Positions 25,818-33,435 of a stretch of 64,000 bases of DNA are shown in pieces. This DNA is from CAZZDK01 sp964652235 (GTDB lineage: Bacteria > Pseudomonadota > Alphaproteobacteria > UBA9219), in the NCBI GenBank assembly GCA_964652235.1, contig CAZZDK010000001.1, forward strand, positions 1 to 64,000, read 5' to 3'. The notes beneath the pieces were generated by a model. That model ran no database searches. It was not told the DNA's origin and saw nothing but the letters and a program-made list of their open reading frames with translations. Every line of letters starts with the position of its first letter. The stretch's first letter is position 1. The translations under genes and the position numbers were made by a program.

Positions 25818-26279
25818 ATGAAAAACACGCTTTTCTTTCTCGTTTTCCTCGCCTTTTCCCTGCCCGCGCAGGCGGCGGAAGAGAACGATCCGCTTTTGGG
25901 GCTATGGCTGACCAAGGACAAGGACGCGACGGTCGAGTTTTACCGCTGCGGCGAGACCTTTTGCGGACGCTTCTACTGGCTTGCGACCGACAGCGCGGAA
26001 AACCCGTCGCTCGACGAAAAGAACAAGGACCCCGCCCTGCGCAAGAAACCTCTGTGCGGCATGACGTTCCTCGGCGGATATGTCGCGAAGGGAGAGGGCC
26101 TTTACGAAGACGGCTGGCTTTACAGCCCGCGCCACGGATCGGTTTTCAGCTCGCAAATCCGGCTGACGGGGCCGAATACGCTCGAATTGCGCGGTTACGT
26201 CTTTGTGCCGTTTCTGGGCGGCGGCCAAACCTGGCACCGGGTGAAAGACTCTCCCGTCTGCTGGAAACTGAAGAAATGA
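25818..26279 (+). CDS. Exported DUF2147-family protein
   Basis: 153 aa. Signal peptide 'MKNTLFFLVFLAFSLPAQAA', then the DUF2147 core: 'DPLLGLWLTKDKDATVEFYR' with 'CGETFCGRFYWL', 'KPLCGMTFLGGY', 'WLYSPRHGSVFSSQIRL' and the ending 'TWHRV'. The family is a lipocalin-like periplasmic beta-barrel of unknown function, frequent in alphaproteobacteria. The ATG at 25818 is chosen because it opens the signal peptide. Four Cys could form disulfides. Confidence 0.88.
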   Translation: MKNTLFFLVFLAFSLPAQAAEENDPLLGLWLTKDKDATVEFYRCGETFCGRFYWLATDSAENPSLDEKNKDPALRKKPLCGMTFLGGYVAKGEGLYEDGWLYSPRHGSVFSSQIRLTGPNTLELRGYVFVPFLGGGQTWHRVKDSPVCWKLKK

Positions 26280-26462
26280 GGCCTGCTGAACGAATTCTCC
26301 TGTATGCCGCGTTCCTCGACTAACACCGCGCAAAAATTCGGTTTTTTCCGATTGCGCGAAAACAAAAACGAAAAACATAGGAACGTGTGAGCTTTATATA
26401 CGCCTGGTTAAGAAGATGCGTGGATACTGGTCTTGAGAGATGTCCTCTGGCAAAGTTCCTCC

Positions 26463-26777
26463 ATGACCATGAAGTACGCTTTACATTTCGGGCCCGACTC
26501 TCTGGATATCGAGATAGAAGGCGATTTCACCTTCCAGGACACGCGGCTCTTTCATCAGCTGCTCGGCGCGATTGCGCTCAAGGATTCCAGGTCCGTCGTC
26601 CGCCTGAACGTGGGGCGCCTGGCTTCCATCGATTCTACGGCTCTGCGCCTGCTTATGATGGCGCACGACGAGGCGAAGAAACACCACCGCCCCCTGATTT
26701 TCGAAAACGCCCGGGGCCAGGTTCTAAAACGCCTGTCGGAAGCGGCCAATTACAACGCCCTGAACATCGCCGCATGA
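26463..26777 (+). CDS. STAS-domain protein
   Basis: 104 aa, a single STAS domain: 'DSLDIEIEGDFTFQDTRLFH', 'SVVRLNVGRLASIDSTALRL' with the D-S-T-A-L segment where SpoIIAA-type proteins carry the phosphorylatable Ser, then 'LLMMAHDEAKKHHRPLIFEN'. Such proteins act as anti-sigma factor antagonists or signalling adaptors. No partner kinase or anti-sigma gene is adjacent. ATG at 26463 is chosen since the domain starts there; upstream extension has no support. Confidence 0.85.
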   Translation: MTMKYALHFGPDSLDIEIEGDFTFQDTRLFHQLLGAIALKDSRSVVRLNVGRLASIDSTALRLLMMAHDEAKKHHRPLIFENARGQVLKRLSEAANYNALNIAA

Positions 26778-27007
26778 TTCTTCAAGCTTAGGTTTCAGTT
26801 CGCCCCCTAAGGTCTTGGAATGAATCTCCTTTTCCCTTTTGGGGAGCGCCAAAGAGGCCGATTCGATTCTAAAGTGCTGAATTTCTTTGCCGAAAAGCGC
26901 GTTCCGGACTTGCGCGAATCAAGCGAAAAAGCTGATATACCTACCGCATGATTCCCATGTTGCGCCGCGATAAGGCTTGCGGCGGCTCTAAAGTCGAGGA
27001 GGCAAGG

Positions 27008-28750
27008 ATGATCAATTTGTCGATGGCCGAACCGGACAATATGCTTCGCCCGCGCATCACGGTCATAGGCGTCGGCGGCGCCGGGGGCAATGCCATCAAC
27101 AACATGATCCGCTCAGGTCTTGAGGGCTGCGATTTCGTGGCCGCCAATACGGACTCGCAGGCGCTTTCGCAATCCTTGGCCGGACGCAAGATTCAGCTGG
27201 GCGCAAGCCTGTCGCGGGGCCTGGGCGCCGGATCGAAGCCGGACGTCGGAAGGGCGGCGGCGGAGGAATCCATGCCGGATATTCTTTCCGTCCTCGACGG
27301 CTCGGATATGTTGTTCGTCACGGCGGGCATGGGCGGCGGAACCGGAACGGGCGCGACGTCCGTCATCGCGCGCGCCGCGAGAGAGGCCGGGATTCTCACC
27401 GTCGGCGTCGTTACGAAGCCTTTCCACTTCGAGGGTTCGCACCGCATGAGGCAGGCCGAGGCGGGCATTGCCGATCTTCAGCAATATGTCGATACGCTGA
27501 TCGTCATTCCGAACCAGAACCTGTTCCGCATCGCCAACGAGCGCACGACCTTCGCCGAAGCCTTCCGCATGGCGGACGAAGTTCTGCATTCCGGCGTGCG
27601 CGGCATTACGGACCTGATGGTCATGCCCGGCTTTATGAATCTCGACTTCGCGGACGTGAAAACCGTGATGGGAGAGATGGGCAAGGCCATGATGGGCACC
27701 GGCGAAGCCGAAGGCGACAACCGCGCCATCCTGGCCGCCGAAGCCGCCATTTCCAATCCGCTGCTCGATGACATTTCGATGAAAGGCGCGCGGGGCGTCT
27801 TGATCAACATCACAGGCGGCCTCGACATGACCCTCTTCGAGGTCGATCAGGCCGCCAACCGCATCCGCGAGGAAGTGGACCCCGACGCCCAGATCAAGGT
27901 CGGCTCGACCTTGGGCGAAGCGCTGGACGGACGCATTCGCGTTTCCGTCATCGCCACGGGCATCGATGTGGCCGTGGACGAACGGGCGCAAAGGGAGTAC
28001 CGCCCCCTCGCCGCCCAGGCGTCGAGGCAGGCCGCCGAAAGCCGCCCGGCTGTTCGCGTCCTCTCCACCGAGCCGCCCCGCGCGCGCGAAGCGGCTCCGC
28101 AACAAAGCCAGAGAACGGCCTCGCCGCCGCAACAGCCGCAAGCCGCCCCCCGGCACGTTTCGATGGCCGCCGATTCCGCGCCGCAGACAAACGTCTCGAC
28201 AAACTACTTTACCATGCCCGCCGCGGTGACGCCGCAAATGATGGCGAAAAAGGCCGCTGCCGAGCCTGTGGCCGAAGAAAGGCCCGCGCCGGAGGAGTCC
28301 AAACCCCGCGTGCGGCAAGTTGAGGTGCAGGAAAGCGCGTCTCCCGCGAAGGCGAAGATTTCGCCCGTTCGCGCGACGGCGACGGTTCCGCCCGTGCGCG
28401 AAATTCCGCCCGTCCAGCAGGCGAGCCGCCAGCGCACCGCGCCGCCGGGCGCCGGCGTCGAACCGGACGATATGCGCATGACGCAGCTCACTACGGCCAG
28501 CAACCCGCCGGAGGCCCGCACGCCGCACGTCAGCCAGCGCGCCCAGTCCCTGTTCCAAAGGATCACGGGCTTCGGCATGATCCGTCCTTCGGCTTCCCGC
28601 GAGGCTGAAGAGGAGGATTTCGACCGAGAGGTCGAACGGAACGTCCAGGCCAGCCTGGGGATCGATCCCTCGGATCGCCCTGTTCTCTCCAGCGGCGAGG
28701 CCGATTTGCTCGACATTCCGGCCTTTTTGCGGCGACAGAGCAATCATTAA
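27008..28750 (+). CDS. ftsZ: Cell division protein FtsZ
   Basis: 580 aa. GTPase core (about 15-330) with 'ITVIGVGGAGGNAINNMI', 'CDFVAANTDSQAL', the tubulin signature GGGTGTG ('TAGMGGGTGTGATSVIA') and 'VVTKPFHFEGSHRM'. A long disordered Pro/Ala/Gln linker follows, common in alphaproteobacteria, and the C-terminal peptide 'DLLDIPAFLRRQ' that binds FtsA and other partners. GAGGAGGCAAGG sets the ATG at 27008. lpxC follows, but ftsQ and ftsA are not upstream, where they usually lie. Confidence 0.98.
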   Translation: MINLSMAEPDNMLRPRITVIGVGGAGGNAINNMIRSGLEGCDFVAANTDSQALSQSLAGRKIQLGASLSRGLGAGSKPDVGRAAAEESMPDILSVLDGSDMLFVTAGMGGGTGTGATSVIARAAREAGILTVGVVTKPFHFEGSHRMRQAEAGIADLQQYVDTLIVIPNQNLFRIANERTTFAEAFRMADEVLHSGVRGITDLMVMPGFMNLDFADVKTVMGEMGKAMMGTGEAEGDNRAILAAEAAISNPLLDDISMKGARGVLINITGGLDMTLFEVDQAANRIREEVDPDAQIKVGSTLGEALDGRIRVSVIATGIDVAVDERAQREYRPLAAQASRQAAESRPAVRVLSTEPPRAREAAPQQSQRTASPPQQPQAAPRHVSMAADSAPQTNVSTNYFTMPAAVTPQMMAKKAAAEPVAEERPAPEESKPRVRQVEVQESASPAKAKISPVRATATVPPVREIPPVQQASRQRTAPPGAGVEPDDMRMTQLTTASNPPEARTPHVSQRAQSLFQRITGFGMIRPSASREAEEEDFDREVERNVQASLGIDPSDRPVLSSGEADLLDIPAFLRRQSNH

Positions 28751-28751
28751 A

Positions 28752-28789
28752 CAAATATCAGATGGCAGGGGTCAGATATTTGCCGTCTG
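28752..28789. other. Two mutually exclusive hairpins between ftsZ and lpxC
   Basis: CAAATATC (28752-28759) pairs with GATATTTG (28775-28782); CAGATGGCA (28759-28767) pairs, with one mismatch, with TGCCGTCTG (28781-28789). The two share bases and cannot form together. No T-run follows. May be a dispersed repeat or an RNA switch in the transcript. Confidence 0.4.
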
Positions 28790-28880
28790 TCCTGTAACAT
28801 CCCGTAACCTCTCTTGATTTTAACTATCAAGGGCTTTTCCCTATAAATCACCGTGGATACATGAGTATTGACGGTGTTTT

Positions 28881-29855
28881 ATGGACAGTCTCAATTCGAT
28901 CCCCTCGCTTCAGAACAAGGCCGCCCTTCAGGCGGGCCTTGCGGCCTGCGCTTCCCTGGCCCCCGACAACGGACGCCAGAAGACGCTGCGCGGCCAGGCC
29001 CAATGCACGGGGATAGGAGTCCATTCGGGCGAGCGGATGACCTTGCGCCTTCTGCCCGCCGATCCGGATACGGGCATCGTTTTCATTCGAACCGACCTTA
29101 AAAACGGCGCGCGGACGATCCCCGCGCGGTGGGATCACGTCGTCGATACGCGCCTTTGCACGGTGATCGGCAATGCGAGCGGCGGCAAAGTCGCGACGAT
29201 CGAGCATTTGATGGCCGCCTTGAGCGCGGCGGAGATCGACAACGCCGTGATCGAGGTGGACGGCCCCGAAGTGCCCGTCATGGACGGCAGCGCGGAAAGT
29301 TTCGTTTTCCTCATTGAAATGGCCGGAATACAGGAACAAAACGCGCCGCGCCGCGAGATGGCGGTCTTAAAGCCCGTCGAAATCGAAGCGGACGGCAAGC
29401 GCGTTTCCCTAGCGCCTTCGGAAGACAGGCGCTTTACGGTCTCCATCGCGTTCGACAGAAAGCTGATTCAAAATCAGCATTACGACTTCACGCTCTCGGC
29501 CCAGGGCTTCAAGACGGAAATAAGCCGCGCGCGGACCTTCGGCTTTTACGAGGACGTGGAGAAAATGCAGGCCCTCGGACTGATGCGCGGCGGCTCGCTC
29601 GATAACGCCGTCGTCGTCAAGGGGGAAGAGGTGATGAACGAGGACGGCCTGCGCTTCCCCGACGAGTTCGTGCGGCACAAGCTTCTCGACGCCGTGGGAG
29701 ACCTGTCGCTGGCCGGAAACCCTATTCGCGGCCATTTCAAGGGCTTTTGCATGGGCCACGCCATGAACAACAAGCTCCTGCGGGCCTTGTTTGCGGATAG
29801 GGAGGCCTGGACCTTCATCGGGGCCGAGGAAGAAGCGACCCGCCTAAGCGCCTGA
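28881..29855 (+). CDS. lpxC: UDP-3-O-acyl-N-acetylglucosamine deacetylase LpxC
   Basis: 324 aa. 'GQAQCTGIGVHSGERMTLRL', the zinc ligand motif 'TIEHLMAAL', 'AVIEVDGPEVPVMDGSAESF', 'ISRARTFGFYEDVEKM', and 'EFVRHKLLDAVGDLSLAG' (His and Asp ligands) with 'HAMNNKLLRALF' at the end. It performs the first committed step of lipid A synthesis, showing an LPS-bearing outer membrane. Follows ftsZ as in many Gram-negatives. Confidence 0.98.
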   Translation: MDSLNSIPSLQNKAALQAGLAACASLAPDNGRQKTLRGQAQCTGIGVHSGERMTLRLLPADPDTGIVFIRTDLKNGARTIPARWDHVVDTRLCTVIGNASGGKVATIEHLMAALSAAEIDNAVIEVDGPEVPVMDGSAESFVFLIEMAGIQEQNAPRREMAVLKPVEIEADGKRVSLAPSEDRRFTVSIAFDRKLIQNQHYDFTLSAQGFKTEISRARTFGFYEDVEKMQALGLMRGGSLDNAVVVKGEEVMNEDGLRFPDEFVRHKLLDAVGDLSLAGNPIRGHFKGFCMGHAMNNKLLRALFADREAWTFIGAEEEATRLSA

Positions 29856-29931
29856 TCCCTTTTCTGAAACCATTTTCTTTAGTTGTTCGGGCGGGGAACA
29901 CCCGGCTATCCTGCCTCGTTCATTTTGAAAA

Positions 29932-30720
29932 ATGGATTTTATGAAAATGAGCGAAGATTGGCTAACGAACAGCGAAGCCCAGACCATCGTTTCGGTCGCA
30001 CGCCGTCTTTGCGATCAATATTCGAACGCCCGGTTTTTTTCGCTTGGCCAAAGCCCGGCCTGGATTGTCGAAGCGATCGCGCTCGACGCCGAGGCGAAGG
30101 GCCGTTATGTGGAAACGGGCCTTATTCCGTTTTCATCGGGATTTCTCTTGAGAACGGCCATTTCTTTCAGCGGCACGAAAGCCGTTTTTCTGCTGGAAGA
30201 TTCCTATCTTCCGGCCTCCCTGAAAAATCCTTCCATCACGAACGCTTATCGCGAAGTCTTGAAAAGAATAGGCGCCGATTCCCAAACGATTATCCGTAAA
30301 TATAAGGAGAAAGGGACCCGAACGACCCTCATTGATTTCGCCTGGACGGCGCAGAGCATGGCCTCTTTCCTATTCTTCCTGTTCGAAGAAGCGAAAGAGA
30401 AAGGGTGCCTGCGCGAACTCAAGCAATCCCTCGCCATCCATCTCTTCCGGAAGGACAAAAAAAAGGGCGCTCAAGGCGTTCTTACCCTTCCGCCGGAATC
30501 CGAAAAAATTGGCTTCTGGATTGAAACCTTTCCAAACAGTTGGTTGCTGAATAAACTATGGACGAACGACGAGGATAAAAGAACCCGTATCGTCCCGCGC
30601 TATCCGCCCCAAAGGTGGAAGGCCATTCCCTATCCGCCCCAAGCCGAGGGAGAAGAGGGCCTTGTTCTTCGGACCTATAATCGGCTCAAAGCGATCATCA
30701 AAGACCAAGCCTTATCTTGA
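29932..30720 (+). CDS. Protein of unknown function, possibly phosphoribosyltransferase-like
   Basis: 262 aa, soluble. Two spaced elements stand out: 'ARFFSLGQSPAWIVEAIALD' (strand, G-x-S-P turn, helix; residues about 33-52) and 'TRTTLIDFAWTAQSMASFLF' (about 124-143), in which a hydrophobic strand ends in D and a small-residue turn. This resembles the substrate and PRPP loops of degenerate phosphoribosyltransferase folds, but the canonical PRPP motif is absent. A Tyr/Pro-rich C-terminal stretch repeats 'YPPQ'. No clear ribosome binding site; ATG at 29941 is another candidate start. Function unknown. Confidence 0.65.
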   Translation: MDFMKMSEDWLTNSEAQTIVSVARRLCDQYSNARFFSLGQSPAWIVEAIALDAEAKGRYVETGLIPFSSGFLLRTAISFSGTKAVFLLEDSYLPASLKNPSITNAYREVLKRIGADSQTIIRKYKEKGTRTTLIDFAWTAQSMASFLFFLFEEAKEKGCLRELKQSLAIHLFRKDKKKGAQGVLTLPPESEKIGFWIETFPNSWLLNKLWTNDEDKRTRIVPRYPPQRWKAIPYPPQAEGEEGLVLRTYNRLKAIIKDQALS

Positions 30721-30811
30721 TCGTTAACGAATCGATTCGGTTTCACGTTAACCATGAAAAACGATAACCGATTGAAAAATAATATTTCTCACAGGGCCTC
30801 AACTGAAAGTT

Positions 30812-30840
30812 TTGTAATAATTCCTAAAAAATGGTATACA
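30812..30840 (+). promoter_or_regulatory. Sigma-70-like promoter upstream of carD
   Basis: -35 TTGTAA (30812-30817), 17-bp A/T-rich spacer, -10 TATACA (30835-30840). Predicts a transcript start near 30847 and a leader of about 140 nt before the carD ATG. Confidence 0.6.
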
Positions 30841-30873
30841 TGATCCTCTAGGACAAAGCATCGGCAGGATGAG

Positions 30874-30896
30874 GCCCCGTCGGGGCGGCGTTTTTT
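30874..30896 (+). terminator. Hairpin plus T-run in the carD leader (possible attenuator)
   Basis: GCCCC-GTC-GGGGC followed, after five bases, by six T. The stem is short and the T-run displaced, so termination is uncertain. It lies between the predicted promoter and carD. Confidence 0.35.
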
Positions 30897-30988
30897 CTGT
30901 GGCTTGGATCCGGCCCTCATTTTGCCAAGATGTTGTGTTACTGCCGATTTTCTTCCGGTTTTTCAATGCGCGAGGGAGCAGGGTACCC

Positions 30989-31475
30989 ATGACAGAGAAG
31001 CTAGAGTTCAAGAAAGGCGATTTTGTGGTTTATCCGGCCCATGGGGTGGGCCGCGTCGAGGGGATCGACACCTTTACCGTCGCTGGCGAAAGCGTTTCCC
31101 TGTATTCCATCATGTTCGAGCAGGACCGCATGCGTCTGAAGGTTCCCGTGGCCAAGGCTAAAACGTCGGGTCTGCGCCGCCTCAGCTCGCGCGACCGCAT
31201 CAAGGAGGCGCTGACGACCCTGCAGGGCAAATCCCGCGTCCGCCGCGTGATGTGGAGCCGCCGCGCGCAGGAGTACGAGTCAAAGATTAATTCTGGCGAT
31301 CCGGTTTCCATCGCGGAAGTCGTGCGCGATTTGCATCGCGGCACGGACCAGCCGGAGCATTCCTACAGCGAGCGCCAGATTTATCAGGCCGCGCTGGAGC
31401 GTCTGGCCCGCGAGCTGGCCGCCGTCGAAAAGATCGACCAGACCAAGGCGACCGCCAAGCTGGAAGGCGTTCTCA
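30989..31475 (+). CDS. carD: CarD/CdnL-family transcriptional regulator (3' end in N gap)
   Basis: At least 162 aa. N-terminal RNA-polymerase-interacting domain: 'FKKGDFVVYPAHGVGRVEGI', 'YSIMFEQDRMRLKVPVAKA'; then the helical DNA-binding part 'KSRVRRVMWSRRAQEYESKI' and 'ALERLARELAAVEKID'. CarD proteins stabilise open promoter complexes, notably at rRNA promoters. Family length suggests only a few residues are lost in the 25-N gap. GAGGGAG lies upstream of the ATG; a strong terminator follows the gap. Confidence 0.95.
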
Positions 31476-31500
31476 NNNNNNNNNNNNNNNNNNNNNNNNN
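31476..31500. other. Assembly gap (25 N) at the carD 3' end
   Basis: Interrupts the last codons of carD. True length unknown. Confidence 0.95.
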
Positions 31501-31517
31501 GGAGACCGCTTCTTCGC

Positions 31518-31550
31518 AAAAAAACGGGGCTGAAAAGCCCCGTTTTTTTT
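31518..31550 (+). terminator. Rho-independent terminator of carD
   Basis: Stem ACGGGGCT-GAAA-AGCCCCGT preceded by an A-run and followed by eight T, with A/T pairs extending the stem. A strong bidirectional-type signal. Confidence 0.95.
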
Positions 31551-31686
31551 CTTCTTTTTCGGTCATTCCACCCCCGGCTGTGAATAACAAGTTGTGGGTA
31601 TCTTTTAACCTTAACATACCATATCTTGCGTCTTTTATCTTTCTGTGTAGAGTGGACGGACCATCCGTCCATTGGGACCCGCCGCC

Positions 31687-32643
31687 ATGCCTTGCGCCAA
31701 TGAGAAATTCGTCGATTTAGGCCGTCCGCGCCGCATCTGGGCCGTTGCCGCCATCCACGGCGACCGAGAACGGCTAGTGACGCTTCACGACCATCTGGCG
31801 GGGCGCTTTGCGGTCCGGGACCGGCTCGTCTATTTGGGCAATTATCTGGGCAACGGAGCCTTCGACAATCAGGCGGTTTTGGAAGAGCTTTTGGCCTTTC
31901 GTTCGGCTCTTTTGGCCAAGCCGGGCATGGAGCCCTTGGACATCGTGCATTTGCGCGGTCCGGCGGAAGAGGCCTGGCAGCGTCTTTTGCGTCTGCAATT
32001 CGCGCCGTCGCCTTCGCAGACGGTAGAGAAATATCTGGAGGCCGGCGCGGAGGCCTATCTGCGCCTTTACGGCGTGAGCCTGAACGAGACGCGATCCATC
32101 ACGCGGGCGGGCAGCGTGGCCATCACGCGCTGGACCAACCAATTGCGCGTCCTGCAACGGCAGGGATCGGGGCACGAGGCGCTGATGTGCCATCTGCGCC
32201 GCGCGGCCGCCACCGCGCCGAGCGAAAGGGACGGACGGCGCGTGCTGTTCGTTCCGGCGGGCTACGACGTCTCGCGTTCGCTTAGCGAACAGGGCGACGC
32301 GCTGTGGTTCTCGAACGCGCCCTACAACAGCGCTCCGGAAGACCATCCGGCGCTTTCGCGCATCGTGCGCGGGTTCGATCCCATCCGCATGGAAACGATG
32401 GCCGTCACGCTCGACGGCGGCTGCGGGCGCGGCGGACCGCTGGTTTGCGGTTGTTTCAATGCGGAAGGCCGGGTCGTGGAGATCGTCACCGTCGGCGGCA
32501 AGGGCGCGATCGAAACCTCTCGCTTCGAAGAACGCGGCCGAACGGAAGCCGCCGCCGCGCCGCAAGCAGGCGACCCGCGCCCCGTCCTGTCCGCAGGATC
32601 GCAACAGCTCGGTCTCTTCTCCCCGAAAACAACCTCTTGCTAG
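31687..32643 (+). CDS. Degenerate metallophosphoesterase-like protein
   Basis: 318 aa. The calcineurin-like phosphoesterase layout is recognisable, but metal ligands are replaced: 'VAAIHGDRERL' for GDIHG, 'RLVYLGNYLGNG' for GDYxDRG, 'VHLRGPAEEAW' for RGNHE. 'DHPALSRIVRGF' and 'VTLDGGCGRGGPLVC' match later family motifs (the second keeps the usual D-x-G-x-x-x-G-G-x-L pattern). Likely an inactive relative used for binding. ATG at 31687 is preferred over an upstream TTG. Downstream of the carD terminator, so separately transcribed. Confidence 0.75.
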   Translation: MPCANEKFVDLGRPRRIWAVAAIHGDRERLVTLHDHLAGRFAVRDRLVYLGNYLGNGAFDNQAVLEELLAFRSALLAKPGMEPLDIVHLRGPAEEAWQRLLRLQFAPSPSQTVEKYLEAGAEAYLRLYGVSLNETRSITRAGSVAITRWTNQLRVLQRQGSGHEALMCHLRRAAATAPSERDGRRVLFVPAGYDVSRSLSEQGDALWFSNAPYNSAPEDHPALSRIVRGFDPIRMETMAVTLDGGCGRGGPLVCGCFNAEGRVVEIVTVGGKGAIETSRFEERGRTEAAAAPQAGDPRPVLSAGSQQLGLFSPKTTSC

Positions 32644-32657
32644 GGAAACCACTTGGT

Positions 32658-33164
32658 ATGCCCCGGACCCTCAACGCCCCGTTTCTCCTTCTTCTCCTCC
32701 TGATCCTTCTTTATCCGTCGCCTTTGCGGGCAGGGCAGCTTTTTCCGCCGGCCAATGCGACTCTCGACTCCGAAAACAATCGGCACACCTGTCCTTCGGG
32801 CCAGGTTCTTAGATGGGACGGGGAGCAAATTCTGTGCGTGAGCTTAAGGCTCAAAATCCTTACGGTTGTCGGAACGCCCCTTTCGACGCCCGGCTTTTTC
32901 AGCCGCGCCTCCTGTGCCTACGGCGTGGCAACGGATGGGACCAATCTGTCCGGTGCGGGCTACTCTCTCATCGGGGGAGGGTGCTGGGCCAGCGGCGGCA
33001 CTTTTGGGGGAGAAAACGTTCCCGTTGGGTTGGGTTCGGACCTTCCCATCAACCCGGCGCAGATTCCGGATTATGCGGCCCACCCCCAGATCGACAACGC
33101 CTACTATTGTTATTATGCAAGCGCGACTTCCGGCACGCTTCGAGCGATCGCAACGTGCGTGTAG
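32658..33164 (+). CDS. Small exported protein of unknown function
   Basis: 168 aa. Signal peptide of about 24 residues with a long Leu run ('APFLLLLLLILLYPSPLRAG'), then a mature region rich in Gly, Ala, Cys and Tyr ('CPSGQVLRWDG', 'SYSLIGGG'-like 'GAGYSLIGGGCWASGG', 'YYCYYASATSGTLRAIATCV'). Seven or more Cys in the mature part suggest disulfides. No family recognised. It begins 14 bp after the preceding stop, so co-transcription with the phosphoesterase-like gene is likely. Confidence 0.7.
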   Translation: MPRTLNAPFLLLLLLILLYPSPLRAGQLFPPANATLDSENNRHTCPSGQVLRWDGEQILCVSLRLKILTVVGTPLSTPGFFSRASCAYGVATDGTNLSGAGYSLIGGGCWASGGTFGGENVPVGLGSDLPINPAQIPDYAAHPQIDNAYYCYYASATSGTLRAIATCV

Positions 33165-33256
33165 ACGGAAACTGAATATCTTCACGCCCGCGACGCTCTG
33201 AGAGGGCTAAGGCTGCGCCAGATAACGCCGAAGAGGCGGAATCTACGGCGTGCAGC

Positions 33257-33435
33257 GCCGCGAACAGGGGAGGGCCAAAGCTCGGCCCTCTTCGCGGGGT
33301 TCACTTCCCAAATAGCCGCCAGAACCCCCCTTGCTTCTTCTTCGCGTGCCGTCCCTGTCCATGGCCGCGAACAGGGGAGGGCTGCCAAATCTCGGCCCTA
33401 ACCGCAGGGTTCAATATCCAAATAGCCGCCAGAAC
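33257..33435. repeat. Imperfect tandem duplication at the 3' end of a gene
   Basis: Copy A 33364-33435 lies inside the minus-strand gene; copy B 33257-33325 spans its stop. Both share GCCGCGAACAGGGGAGGG at one end and AAATAGCCGCCAGAAC at the other. On the minus strand both can encode a peptide of the type LAAIWxxNPAxRAExW, then PSPVRG, but copy B does so out of frame with the gene. Confidence 0.85.
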
